A DNA stretch of 64,000 nt from Tethybacter castelli (lineage in GTDB: Bacteria > Pseudomonadota > Gammaproteobacteria > Tethybacterales > Tethybacteraceae), in assembly GCA_036679665.1 (NCBI GenBank), contig JAZHEJ010000040.1, positions 62,001 through 126,000 on the forward strand, written 5' to 3'. The notes beneath the pieces are model-generated. The model was not told the DNA's origin and did no database searches. It was given only the letters and a program-made list of their open reading frames with translations. A program made the translations under genes and the position numbers. Of this stretch, positions 18,810-26,777 are shown in pieces (positions within the stretch are counted from its first letter, which is position 1; each line of letters starts with the position of its first letter).

Positions 18810-19446
18810 TTTTCTTGGCGGAATTTGCTTTCCGCGGCTGTTTAATATGATCAATGATACCGTAAGACAACGACTCGGCAGCGGTCATAAAGCGATCACG
18901 GTCGGTATCCGAAGAAATACGTTTGATCGACTTGCCGGTATGTAACGACAAAATGCCGTTGAGCTTCTCGCGCATGGCCAAGATTTCCTGGGTATGGATT
19001 TCAATATCCGCGGCCTGGCCGGAAAATCCACCGCTAGGTTGATGGACCATCACGCGCGAATTCGGCAAACCAAAACGTTTACCCTTGGTTCCGGCAGCAA
19101 GCAACCACGCGCCCATGCTGCATGCCTGGCCGATACAAATGGTAACCATATCGGAATTGATAAATCGCATGGTATCGTAAATCGCCAATCCCGAAGTTAC
19201 CGAACCGCCGGGTGAATTAATGTATAGGGAAATATCTTTTTCTGGCGCCTCAGCTTCCAAAAACAACAACTGAGCGATAATCGTGTTGGCAATCTGGTCG
19301 TTGATCTCGCCAACTAAAAAAACGATTCGGCTTTTGAGCAACCGCGAATAGATATCATAGGCGCGCTCGGTCCGCCCGGTCTGCTCAATGACCATCGGCA
19401 CATAACCCAAACCGGTTGTCATCTTCATCGAATGGCGAGTCGCCAT
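18796..19446 (-). CDS. clpP: ATP-dependent Clp protease proteolytic subunit
   Basis: Serine peptidase subunit of ClpXP, 216 residues. Catalytic Ser110 lies in QACSMGAWLLAAG and His135 in RVMVHQPSGG; NSPGGSVTSGLAIYD forms the oxyanion strand. The C-terminus is longer and more basic than usual (QPRKANSAKKNARK). Its ATG shares one base with the trigger-factor stop (TGATG), and its end overlaps clpX, so tig, clpP and clpX form one translational unit. Confidence 0.97.
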   Translation of the reverse strand: MATRHSMKMTTGLGYVPMVIEQTGRTERAYDIYSRLLKSRIVFLVGEINDQIANTIIAQLLFLEAEAPEKDISLYINSPGGSVTSGLAIYDTMRFINSDMVTICIGQACSMGAWLLAAGTKGKRFGLPNSRVMVHQPSGGFSGQAADIEIHTQEILAMREKLNGILSLHTGKSIKRISSDTDRDRFMTAAESLSYGIIDHIKQPRKANSAKKNARK

Positions 19447-20789
19447 CAGCTCGCAGCTCCTTCGCTCGATTCTGCCGCCGACTTTTTCTCGTCGACGGGT
19501 ACGGAAAGTTGCGAGTCTACGCCCCGATAAATTTTGTCTAGCTGTTCAAGCGACATATCGTCAGCTTTGACCGTCACCTTGGCGCAAACCAACTCGACTA
19601 TGCGTTTGCTCAATAGCAGTTCATAAAAAGCCGATATATTCTCCTGTGAATCCGCCAGCTGTTTGCGAAAGTTTTTCGGATCCTGATGATCAGCCGCCTG
19701 AGCGTCAATTTCCGCTTCTACTTGTTCAGGAGTGATCTTGATATTTTCGCGCAAAACACATTCTTCAAAGATCAAGCCGTTTCTGACCTTCTGCTCGACT
19801 ATGGCTTGGACTTTATCTACCGGAACAGCGTCAATCGATACTTCGCGGCCACCTGAACGCATACGCTCGACGATCTTTTCCCGTTGTTGCTGAACTTCGA
19901 TCGCGACAGTTTTTTCTGGCAACTCAAAGAGGTCGGTGGTATCGTCTAGCAACCGTAACACACGGGCTCGGAGGACCTGTTCGACCATATCATTGGTATG
20001 TTTTTTAACCTGCTGAGCCAAGCTGTCGCGAAACGCCTCGACCGTATCGGCGTTCGGCATAAACCGGCGCGCAAACGCCAAATCCAGCTCTGGTAGCTTG
20101 GCTTCTTTTACCGCCTCGATATGGGCGATTATGGACGGTTTGTTTTGGCCGAGACTACTCAAATCCAGCTTGATTTCATCACCCGCTTTTGCTCCGACCA
20201 AACTATTTTTTATGTCTTCCGGAAAATTGGGCAACAGCTCAATCGTCTGAGGCTTATCCATTTCGGTCGATTTAAACGACACCCGATCCCCCTCCGCCGC
20301 CGCGCGGTCAACGTTAATCCACCTTGCGTGCTGTCGGCGGATCCGCTCGATAATCACATCCAAATATCCGTCAGGATAGGCGGGATTGGGTTTGAGCAAC
20401 ACTTTGCCTTCAAGCAAAGGCGGAGGTATGGTGGGGCGCACTTCGAACTCGCAGGCGACCTTGATCTCGTCACCTACTCGGCTGTGCTCGCGAATTTCCA
20501 GATTTGGCAACACGGAGAGTTTTTCTTTTGCCAAGCGTGCTTCGAGACTCGGCTTGATCCACCGATACAGCAGAATATCAAGAAAGCGTTGGGTGTTGGC
20601 GCGACGAAAGACCGGCGGTACGACCTTGCTCCCTTTGCGAAAACCCGGCACGTTGACACGTTGGGCTTCGTTGAGTAACATCTGGTCTAGCTCCCGATCA
20701 ACATTGGCTGCGGGAAAATGCACTATCCAAGTTCGCTCGAGCGGCTTGGATCCTATAATGAATTCGGAGTTGGAATCTATTATCTGCAT
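19446..20789 (-). CDS. tig: Trigger factor
   Basis: Ribosome-associated chaperone with prolyl isomerase activity. The start chosen at 20789 (MQIIDSNSEFIIGSKPLERT) gives 447 residues; an ATG at 20816 is possible, and the frame further upstream runs into the tRNA-Leu gene. The ribosome-binding signature appears as VPGFRKGSKVVPPVF. The FKBP-like middle domain and helical C-terminal arms follow. The sequence is rather diverged, but synteny with clpP and clpX is decisive. Confidence 0.94.
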   Translation of the reverse strand: MQIIDSNSEFIIGSKPLERTWIVHFPAANVDRELDQMLLNEAQRVNVPGFRKGSKVVPPVFRRANTQRFLDILLYRWIKPSLEARLAKEKLSVLPNLEIREHSRVGDEIKVACEFEVRPTIPPPLLEGKVLLKPNPAYPDGYLDVIIERIRRQHARWINVDRAAAEGDRVSFKSTEMDKPQTIELLPNFPEDIKNSLVGAKAGDEIKLDLSSLGQNKPSIIAHIEAVKEAKLPELDLAFARRFMPNADTVEAFRDSLAQQVKKHTNDMVEQVLRARVLRLLDDTTDLFELPEKTVAIEVQQQREKIVERMRSGGREVSIDAVPVDKVQAIVEQKVRNGLIFEECVLRENIKITPEQVEAEIDAQAADHQDPKNFRKQLADSQENISAFYELLLSKRIVELVCAKVTVKADDMSLEQLDKIYRGVDSQLSVPVDEKKSAAESSEGAAS

Positions 20790-20821
20790 AATACTTGCTT
20801 TAAAAGCGGAGTGCATGATTG

Positions 20822-20907
20822 TGGTGCGAATGAAGGGACTCGAACCCCCACGCCCAACAGGCACTTGCTCCTAAGGCAAGCGTGTCTACCAATTCCACCA
20901 CATTCGC
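20822..20907 (-). tRNA. tRNA-Leu (anticodon TAG)
   Basis: The minus strand shows acceptor arms GCGAATG and CATTCGC, D-arm TGGTGGAATTGGTAGACACG, anticodon stem CTTGC/GCAAG around loop CTTAGGA (anticodon TAG), a long variable arm, T-loop GTTCGAGTC and an encoded CCA at 20822-20824. It lies just upstream of tig, 33 bases before the preferred tig start. Confidence 0.95.
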
Positions 20908-20974
20908 GCCGCCCGTAAGACCGCTATATACCGCATTTAGAGTTACAAAATTTTAACCGCACATCGGCTTATTG

Positions 20975-21916
20975 TCAAGCTAGCTCGGCAATGCCGGCAA
21001 TCCGCTTTGATTCGCGCCGGAAAATATCCACGAACAGCTGCTGAGATATTGTCAGCTGACGATCTTTGCGGTATACCATTCTGGTACTGACGCTAGCAAA
21101 CATACCGTCTAGACTGCGTACTTTCAGATCGCGGTCGCGTTTAGGTTCATAGGCGATCGAGGAGATAATTCCCACTCCGTGTCCTTGGCGGGTAAGCTCT
21201 TTAATCACATCCGAATCCGCCGCGGCCACCACAATATTGGGTACTAGCCCTGCTTCGGCAAATGTGGCGTCAAGTCGTCCGCGCCCGGTAATGCCCGGCA
21301 TATAGGTAATCAACTGTTCATCGGCAACCCGTTCAATGGACAATGTTTTTAATTTGAAAATCTTATGGTTTCTCGGGGCAATCAGTACCCGATGCCACTT
21401 ATAAGCGGCTACGCTGCGCAACGCCTCTTCATTGCTCATCAATTCTGAACAAATGCCGATTTCAACCTGGTTTGCCATAAGCAAATCATTGATTTCGCTC
21501 GGAATACTTTGATAAATGGAAGTTTTAATTAAAGGATGAGCCTTGCGTACTTGCTTTAGTACGCTAGGTAAAATATAACGTGCTTGCAGATGGGTACATG
21601 CGATGCGGATCTGACCATCCGCCGGCCGCTTAAGAATTTCTTCAGAAATCGCCTGCAAGTTGTTCACCCGTACATTGATCTCGCGCACTTTACCAAGTAT
21701 GGCCTGACACAACGGCGTCATCGCGACTAACCTTCTACCGTGGCGTTCAAACAACACATCCCCGAAAGTTTTTTCCAAAGTCTGGATATTGCGACTTACC
21801 ACCGACTGCGACACGCCGAGCTTGACTGCGGCATCGGAAATTTTTAAATCACAGTCGCATACCGCAACAAGATGAACCAAATATCGCAAGTTGATATCGC
21901 TATGATGACAAGTCAT
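20975..21916 (-). CDS. LysR-family transcriptional regulator, CysB/Cbl type
   Basis: 313 residues. An N-terminal winged helix-turn-helix (SDAAVKLGVSQSVVSRNIQTLE, near 27-48) is followed by an effector domain with CysB hallmarks: THLQARYILP (108-117), YKWHRVLIAP, ITGRGRLDATFAEAGL and DSDVIKELTRQGHGVGII. CysB-type regulators control sulfate assimilation. At the anion-binding loop, CysB reads THTQ; here it is THLQ, and a second Thr I recall as contacting the anion appears as Ser, so the effector may differ. No sulfur genes lie nearby. Two palindromes sit in its upstream region. Confidence 0.85.
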   Translation of the reverse strand: MTCHHSDINLRYLVHLVAVCDCDLKISDAAVKLGVSQSVVSRNIQTLEKTFGDVLFERHGRRLVAMTPLCQAILGKVREINVRVNNLQAISEEILKRPADGQIRIACTHLQARYILPSVLKQVRKAHPLIKTSIYQSIPSEINDLLMANQVEIGICSELMSNEEALRSVAAYKWHRVLIAPRNHKIFKLKTLSIERVADEQLITYMPGITGRGRLDATFAEAGLVPNIVVAAADSDVIKELTRQGHGVGIISSIAYEPKRDRDLKVRSLDGMFASVSTRMVYRKDRQLTISQQLFVDIFRRESKRIAGIAELA

Positions 21917-21962
21917 TTTCTTAAGTCAATAAGCTTTTTATTGATTATTTTGCTGTAAGCGT

Positions 21963-21982
21963 TTATTGTTTATATTCAATAA
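21963..21982. promoter_or_regulatory. Inverted repeat upstream of the CysB-like gene (candidate operator)
   Basis: Perfect 6-base arms TTATTG and CAATAA separated by 8 bases, 47 bases before the regulator's start codon in an AT-rich 158-base gap. Position and symmetry suit an autoregulatory LysR-type site. Family T-N11-A symmetry is only approximate; inference from pattern alone. Confidence 0.4.
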
Positions 21983-21993
21983 TACCGCACTTT

Positions 21994-22006
21994 TGCAATT
22001 ATTGCA
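21994..22006. promoter_or_regulatory. 13-base palindrome TGCAATTATTGCA (candidate operator)
   Basis: Perfect dyad with one central base, 12 bases beyond the first palindrome on the side away from the regulator gene. Both repeats share ATTG/CAAT half-sites, suggesting one protein dimer type binding twice. The likely target is the CysB-like gene itself, because the upstream bioC gene ends here. Confidence 0.4.
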
Positions 22007-22074
22007 TAAAAAAGAAAAGTATTTAGATAATTTTGCATTGCTTATTGAACCAAACACCCTAGGACGACAATTTA

Positions 22075-22863
22075 TTATTGGCGATTAAAACGTATTTCTC
22101 GCCAGCTGTCCTGGCCTTTCGGAGGACGTGCTGGCAAAGCCCAGCAGTGTACATAAATCACCTCAAACGTTATGCTGAAAGGTCCCGGCAGCGAACGCAA
22201 AGAGTCGACAAATCCTTTATGACCGATATGCCTTGCCATCCCGGTGGCCGCAAGTACGCCAAACGTGCGCAACTCGTCTAGCATGCTTGAGACGCTTGAA
22301 TATTTAAAGAGTATGTTTTCGCGCACCGCCACCGGCTCGGCAAATCCTTGGTGCCCGAGTATGTCGGTCAGATCGTGCATATCCAAAAATCCCAGGGTGC
22401 GTGGCGGATCCGCGCCTTGTACGCGCAGTTCAGTCAAAGTATCCGGACCCAAACTCGTCGCCGAAAAAAGTCCGCCGTCGGCCAACACCCGTCGAATTTC
22501 CGCAAATGTGGCGGGAAGTTGGTCGATCCACGGTAGGCACAAGTTGGACCATACCATGCCGAAGCACGCTTTAGCAAAAGGCAGCTTGATCGCGTCGGCC
22601 ACCACATCAAGCGAGCCTGCTTGTTGCCATGGGACCCAGTCAAGACGTACGATTTGCTCGTTGCGGCAGACGCGATCAGGTGTTTTGCCCGTACCACAGC
22701 CAAGATCAAGCACCCTGCCGGGAGGTAAATTAACCGCCCGCATCGACTCGGCGTGACGTTGGGAAACTTCCTGGGCAAGCGGATCTTGTCTGGGAGGCGG
22801 TTTGGCACGCGCCAGGCGCAAATTGCGCGACCGTGCGACATCTCGCTCAATGTATCCTGTCAC
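22075..22863 (-). CDS. bioC: Malonyl-ACP O-methyltransferase BioC-like
   Basis: SAM-dependent methyltransferase of 262 residues. The Rossmann motif VLDLGCGTG lies at 51-59, and FSATSLGPDTLTELR matches the BioC/NDUFAF5 hallmark after the ADGG turn. The start is GTG at 22863. BioC masks malonyl-ACP so that fatty-acid enzymes can build the biotin precursor. No other bio genes are in the window, so a related methyltransferase role cannot be excluded. It follows mutS by 51 bases. Confidence 0.78.
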   Translation of the reverse strand: MTGYIERDVARSRNLRLARAKPPPRQDPLAQEVSQRHAESMRAVNLPPGRVLDLGCGTGKTPDRVCRNEQIVRLDWVPWQQAGSLDVVADAIKLPFAKACFGMVWSNLCLPWIDQLPATFAEIRRVLADGGLFSATSLGPDTLTELRVQGADPPRTLGFLDMHDLTDILGHQGFAEPVAVRENILFKYSSVSSMLDELRTFGVLAATGMARHIGHKGFVDSLRSLPGPFSITFEVIYVHCWALPARPPKGQDSWREIRFNRQ

Positions 22864-22914
22864 GCCACAAGGTTTTTCGTCAATCGGCCGTACTACATTT
22901 ACCCGCGTGCTTGC

Positions 22915-25443
22915 CTAATTGTCAAGCGCGTGCAACTCGTATATCAAGTCCAACGCCTGGCGCGGACTAAGAGTATCCGGAGCGCTGTCGCGTAAACGCT
23001 CAAGCACCGCGTTAGGCCGCAACGCCGGCGTTGCGAACAATTCCGATTGTTGAGTATTGCCTTCGAGCTGACTTTCCAGACTGCCTATTTTCTTGGCGGC
23101 AATCTGCAGCGTATGTCCGGGAATACCGGCCATCTTCGCCACCTGCAAGCCGAAGCTGCGACTTGCCGCCCCGTTGTCAATGCGGTGCAACATCACTACT
23201 TCACCTTCACATTCACCAACGGTCATATGTAAATTGCTTGCGCAGGTATGCAGGCCGGCTAATTCAGTCATTTCCAGATAATGGGTGGCCAGCAACACCA
23301 GCGACTTGTTTCGCTCAAGTAAGGTCTCGCCGGTTGCCCAAGCCAAGGCAAGTCCGTCATAAGTGGAAGTACCCCGCCCGATTTCATCCAAAATAACCAA
23401 ACTGTTAGCGCTTGCGGTATTGAGAATACTCGCGGTCTCAGTCATTTCCACCATGAATGTTGATCTGCCTCCCGCCAGATCGTCGCTAGCGCCGATTCTG
23501 GTGTGGATAGCTTCGATACGGCCGATCTGCGCGTGTTCGGCCGGGACCGGAGAACCGATATGCGCCAACAAAACAATCAACGCAACCTGGCGCATGTAGG
23601 TCGATTTACCGCCCATGTTCGGTCCGGTAATCACCTGCAGGCGTTTGTCGGGATTCAAGCTCACATCATTGGGCACATAGTGATCCACCCAAGCTTCGAT
23701 CACCGGATGTCGGCCTTTTTTGATCTCAACCGATGGCTGTTCGCAATATTCAGGCCTTACCCAGTTGCGACGCTCGGCAAGTCCGGCCAAGGTTGCCGCC
23801 ACATCCACTTCCGCCACCGCGTCGGCAAGCTCACGCCAATTTATGACATATTTTCCCAGATCGGACACCAGCTGAGCATACAAAGAAGCTTCCAACTCGA
23901 TCACACCTTTGACGGCGGTCTGTTGTTGCGACTCCAATTCGCGTAATTGTTCGGTTACAAAACGCTCAGTGTGTTTCAAGGTCTGGCGCCGCTGAAAATG
24001 CGCCGGCACTTTGTTGCTTTGCGAACGCGGCAACTCCAGATAATAACCGTGCACCCGATTGTTGCCGATCTGTAACGCGGCAAGACCGCTGTTTTCGCGT
24101 TCGGTACGGCCGATGTCCTCAAGCATTTGTTGCGAGCCGCTGGCTAGCTCGCGAAGCCGATCAAGCTCCGAATCGTAACCGGAAGCAATCACTCCTCCGT
24201 CACGCAGCAACACGGAAGGCTCTTGCGCCAAGCGTTCATTAAGCAAGTTCAACTCGCTGGCGCGATCGGCAAAGATCGCCGCGAGCCGTTTGCGAGTTTG
24301 AGGCGATATTCCTGACAGTAATTCGCGCAGGTCAGGAAGTAAGGTTAAGGTCGTGCGCACCGCGGCTAATTCGCGCGGACGCACGCTACCCAACGTGATG
24401 CGGGTGGCGATGCGCTCTAAATCACAGTATCGGCTTAGCAGCTTTTGCAACTGAGCGGCGATGCTTGCAACGGCGGCTACGACATCAAGCCGCGCGGTTA
24501 GCTCATCGCGCTCGCGAAGCGGATGTTGCAGGCGTTTTGCCATCAACCTGGAACCCATCGTGTTGGCGCAGGAGTCAAGTTCGCCTAACAAAGTCGGCCC
24601 GTCCGGAATAATCGGCTCGGTAAGTTCAAGACTGCGTCGCGCGGCTTGGTCCATGAAAATATGCGCATCATTGTTTTCCACGCCTATGCTCCACAGATGA
24701 TCAAGCTTACGGCACTGGGTTTGTTCAGCGTATCCTAGCAACGCCGCAGCCGCGGCGGTCGCTAGCGGCAGATCGTCCAATCCGAAACCGCGCAGATCAA
24801 GCGTGCCGAAACGATCAATCAACTTTTGGCGCGTGGAAGCAAAGTCAAACTCCCACGGCGGCAAATGACGAACCGCCAAACTAAATCCTGCGGGGATATC
24901 CGCTCCTTCAGGCACAATAATTTCGGCGGGTTGCAATCGCGCCATATGATCCGGAATTTGCGAAGCGACGCACTGGCCGGCACGCAATTCCCCCCGAGCC
25001 AAATCCAGCCAAGCATAACCTGACGCTTGCTTGGTTGTGACCAGTGCCATCGCAATGCAAGCGATACGTTTGGGCATCAATGCCTGATCGGTTAATGTGC
25101 CCGGAGTAACTATCTGCGTTACTTCGCGACGCATCAAGCCGGTGCCATCATCAGAGCCCACCTGCTCACAAATCACCACTGATTCGCCTTGTCTGACCAA
25201 TCGTGAAACGTATTGTTCGAGAGAATTGACAGGAACACCCGCCATCGAAACGTCACTGTTATTGTTCCGACGGTGAGTCAAAGTCAGACCCAATAATGCC
25301 GAAACACGCTCGGCATCAGTAAAAAACAATTCGTAAAAGTCGCCCATCCTAAACAGCAGCAGCTTATCCGGATGTTGGCTTTTTACCCCGTGATACTGAC
25401 GAAACAGCGGCGTGTCCGCCACATATTCGCTACTTGCCGTCAT
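22915..25443 (-). CDS. mutS: DNA mismatch repair protein MutS
   Basis: Recognises mismatches and recruits MutL. 842 residues from the ATG at 25443. The mismatch-reading Phe36-x-Glu38 lies in MGDFYELFF. The ATPase has Walker A ITGPNMGGKSTYMRQ, STFMVEMTETASIL, Walker B VILDEIGRGTSTYDG and ATHYLEMTEL. The frame extends upstream, but only over suhB; the chosen start overlaps the suhB stop by 14 bases, so the two are coupled. Confidence 0.97.
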   Translation of the reverse strand: MTASSEYVADTPLFRQYHGVKSQHPDKLLLFRMGDFYELFFTDAERVSALLGLTLTHRRNNNSDVSMAGVPVNSLEQYVSRLVRQGESVVICEQVGSDDGTGLMRREVTQIVTPGTLTDQALMPKRIACIAMALVTTKQASGYAWLDLARGELRAGQCVASQIPDHMARLQPAEIIVPEGADIPAGFSLAVRHLPPWEFDFASTRQKLIDRFGTLDLRGFGLDDLPLATAAAAALLGYAEQTQCRKLDHLWSIGVENNDAHIFMDQAARRSLELTEPIIPDGPTLLGELDSCANTMGSRLMAKRLQHPLRERDELTARLDVVAAVASIAAQLQKLLSRYCDLERIATRITLGSVRPRELAAVRTTLTLLPDLRELLSGISPQTRKRLAAIFADRASELNLLNERLAQEPSVLLRDGGVIASGYDSELDRLRELASGSQQMLEDIGRTERENSGLAALQIGNNRVHGYYLELPRSQSNKVPAHFQRRQTLKHTERFVTEQLRELESQQQTAVKGVIELEASLYAQLVSDLGKYVINWRELADAVAEVDVAATLAGLAERRNWVRPEYCEQPSVEIKKGRHPVIEAWVDHYVPNDVSLNPDKRLQVITGPNMGGKSTYMRQVALIVLLAHIGSPVPAEHAQIGRIEAIHTRIGASDDLAGGRSTFMVEMTETASILNTASANSLVILDEIGRGTSTYDGLALAWATGETLLERNKSLVLLATHYLEMTELAGLHTCASNLHMTVGECEGEVVMLHRIDNGAASRSFGLQVAKMAGIPGHTLQIAAKKIGSLESQLEGNTQQSELFATPALRPNAVLERLRDSAPDTLSPRQALDLIYELHALDN

Positions 25444-26233
25444 GCTCAGCGGCAAGCTTGGCGGCGAGACGGCGCAAATGCCCGACAATTCGGGTGTTGC
25501 CGTAAAAACACAAGCCTAGACGTTTGCCAAACGGCACCTCATAATCGCCGTGCAAATCGCATACCGAGCCGTTCGCTTCACGCAGAATTAATCCACCTGC
25601 GGCATAGTCCCAGTAATGTAAATTGGCGCTAATCGCAGCGTCGATGCAGCCGCGCGCGGTCAGTACGAGATCCAGCGCGCCAGAACCGATACGCCGGCAA
25701 CCGCGCGACTGTCTTGTAGCGATCTCAAGCAAGCGCCAGCGCCAAGTGTCGCTTCCTGAACTTCCGGTGGAAGCGATCAACGCCTCGTCCATTTTGCGGG
25801 TGCTAGATACCCGTAACCGGCGCCGGTCGCAGAAAGCTCCATTACCTTCTTGGGCATAGTACATTTCGTCCCGGCAAATATCATAAACGACTCCAATTTT
25901 CGCGATGCCATCTTGACACCACGCAAGCGACACACAATATTCCGGCAAACCATGCACGAAATTGGTCGTACCGTCTAGAGGATCTAGCACCCAGCATGAA
26001 TTCTGGTCTCCTTCAACCCCAAATTCCTCCGATATTATTCCGTCGTTTGGAAAACGCTTTTTCAGTTCGCCCAAGATTGCGGTTTCTGAGGCAATATCCG
26101 CATTGGTCACCAAAGAGTTAGGATCCTTTTCGGATACCTTCAGGTCGCCCCGATGAATATCATATTTGCGGATTATGCGGGTGCCCAAGCGCACCGCCGC
26201 GATGGCTACTTCTAGTCGTGGTGAAAAATTCAT
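25430..26233 (-). CDS. suhB: Inositol monophosphatase family protein (SuhB-like)
   Basis: Mg-dependent, Li-sensitive sugar phosphatase fold of 267 residues. The metal-binding motifs are SEEFG (Glu69, Glu70), WVLDPLDGTTNFVHG (Asp84, Asp87) and WDYAAGGLILREANG near 225-240. In E. coli SuhB also acts in rRNA transcription; whether that holds here is unknown, and a CysQ- or HisN-like role is less likely from the motif spacing. It is the first gene of a suhB-mutS-bioC run, divergent from the giant-protein operon. Confidence 0.9.
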   Translation of the reverse strand: MNFSPRLEVAIAAVRLGTRIIRKYDIHRGDLKVSEKDPNSLVTNADIASETAILGELKKRFPNDGIISEEFGVEGDQNSCWVLDPLDGTTNFVHGLPEYCVSLAWCQDGIAKIGVVYDICRDEMYYAQEGNGAFCDRRRLRVSSTRKMDEALIASTGSSGSDTWRWRLLEIATRQSRGCRRIGSGALDLVLTARGCIDAAISANLHYWDYAAGGLILREANGSVCDLHGDYEVPFGKRLGLCFYGNTRIVGHLRRLAAKLAAEHDGK

Positions 26234-26462
26234 ACCAAAATCGCTACCTTTTCGTCAAAAAAATCTGGAGCTTTATTTCGCTTTTGCAATGTAACTCTAA
26301 CAAACCACACGAATTACTGACGGCTTAAGTTGTGCGCAGCCGCATATAGTTTTGGACAATCCGCAACTCGTTACCACAGTTGAAGCACTTTGATAAACCA
26401 TGATTATAGCCAGATGATCACGCATTCGCTAATTTTCTCACCTTCATATTTGACCTGCCTGT

Positions 26463-26483
26463 AACCGTTTCTACCAACCGTTT
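26463..26483. repeat. Direct repeat AACCGTTT x2, 13-base period
   Basis: AACCGTTT occurs at 26463-26470 and again at 26476-26483. A related ACCGGT lies just downstream. The pair could be a regulator site for the giant-protein operon; the period is not a multiple of 10-11, which weakens the idea. Confidence 0.35.
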
Positions 26484-26572
26484 TGAAAAATGGGTAATAA
26501 CCGGTGTTTAATATCCTTTTGTTGAGGTAAAATCCAACATTGTCATATGGATTTCGCATAGCAATTGACTAC

Positions 26573-26600
26573 TTGGCACGATATTCCATTGTATTATAAG
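26573..26600 (+). promoter_or_regulatory. Candidate sigma-70 promoter for the giant pilin-like operon
   Basis: TTGGCA at 26573-26578, a 16-base spacer and TATAAG at 26595-26600. A second possible -35 (TTGACT, 26565-26570) lies just upstream. Transcription would start near 26607 and give a leader of about 170 bases before the ATG at 26778. Confidence 0.4.
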
Positions 26601-26647
26601 TAGACGTGTTTATCTTTTACCATAACTGTTGTATTTTCAGGCGTTTG

Positions 26648-26665
26648 CCGCATATGGCGATGCGG
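26648..26665 (+). other. Leader hairpin CCGCAT-N6-ATGCGG
   Basis: Perfect 6-base stem with a 6-base loop inside the presumed 5' leader of the giant gene, 112 bases before its start codon. No U-run follows, so it is not a standard terminator; it may be an mRNA structure or a protein-binding dyad. Confidence 0.35.
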
Positions 26666-26777
26666 TATTTGCCTGCCCAAGCAATTGTCACCAGATGCTT
26701 AGCGATGATGTGTGACGGAAACATGGCTGTTCATCGTCGTATTGATGTTCATGGTCTAGATAGTCTTCATCGGTGAT

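Larger units (their letters stand above)
26234..26777. other. 544-base non-coding region between suhB and the giant-protein operon
   Basis: No convincing gene on either strand. It is AT-rich and holds, from left to right: paired AACCGTTT repeats, a promoter-like pair 180 bases before the giant gene, and a 6-base-stem hairpin in the presumed leader. It is the longest gene-free stretch in the window, so it probably carries the control region of the plus-strand operon as well as the suhB promoter. Confidence 0.7.

Noticed and set aside
22244..22756. Plus-strand 170-codon frame opposite bioC.
   Set aside because: Antisense shadow of a gene with clear methyltransferase motifs; no independent signal.
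26565..26590. Sigma-54 promoter: TTGGCACG at 26573-26580 is a perfect -24 box ahead of a pilin-like operon.
   Set aside because: The -12 element is missing: at the right spacing the bases read TCCAT instead of TTGC, and the closer TTCCA needs a 9-base rather than 10-base GG-GC interval and lacks the GC. A sigma-70-like reading fits better.
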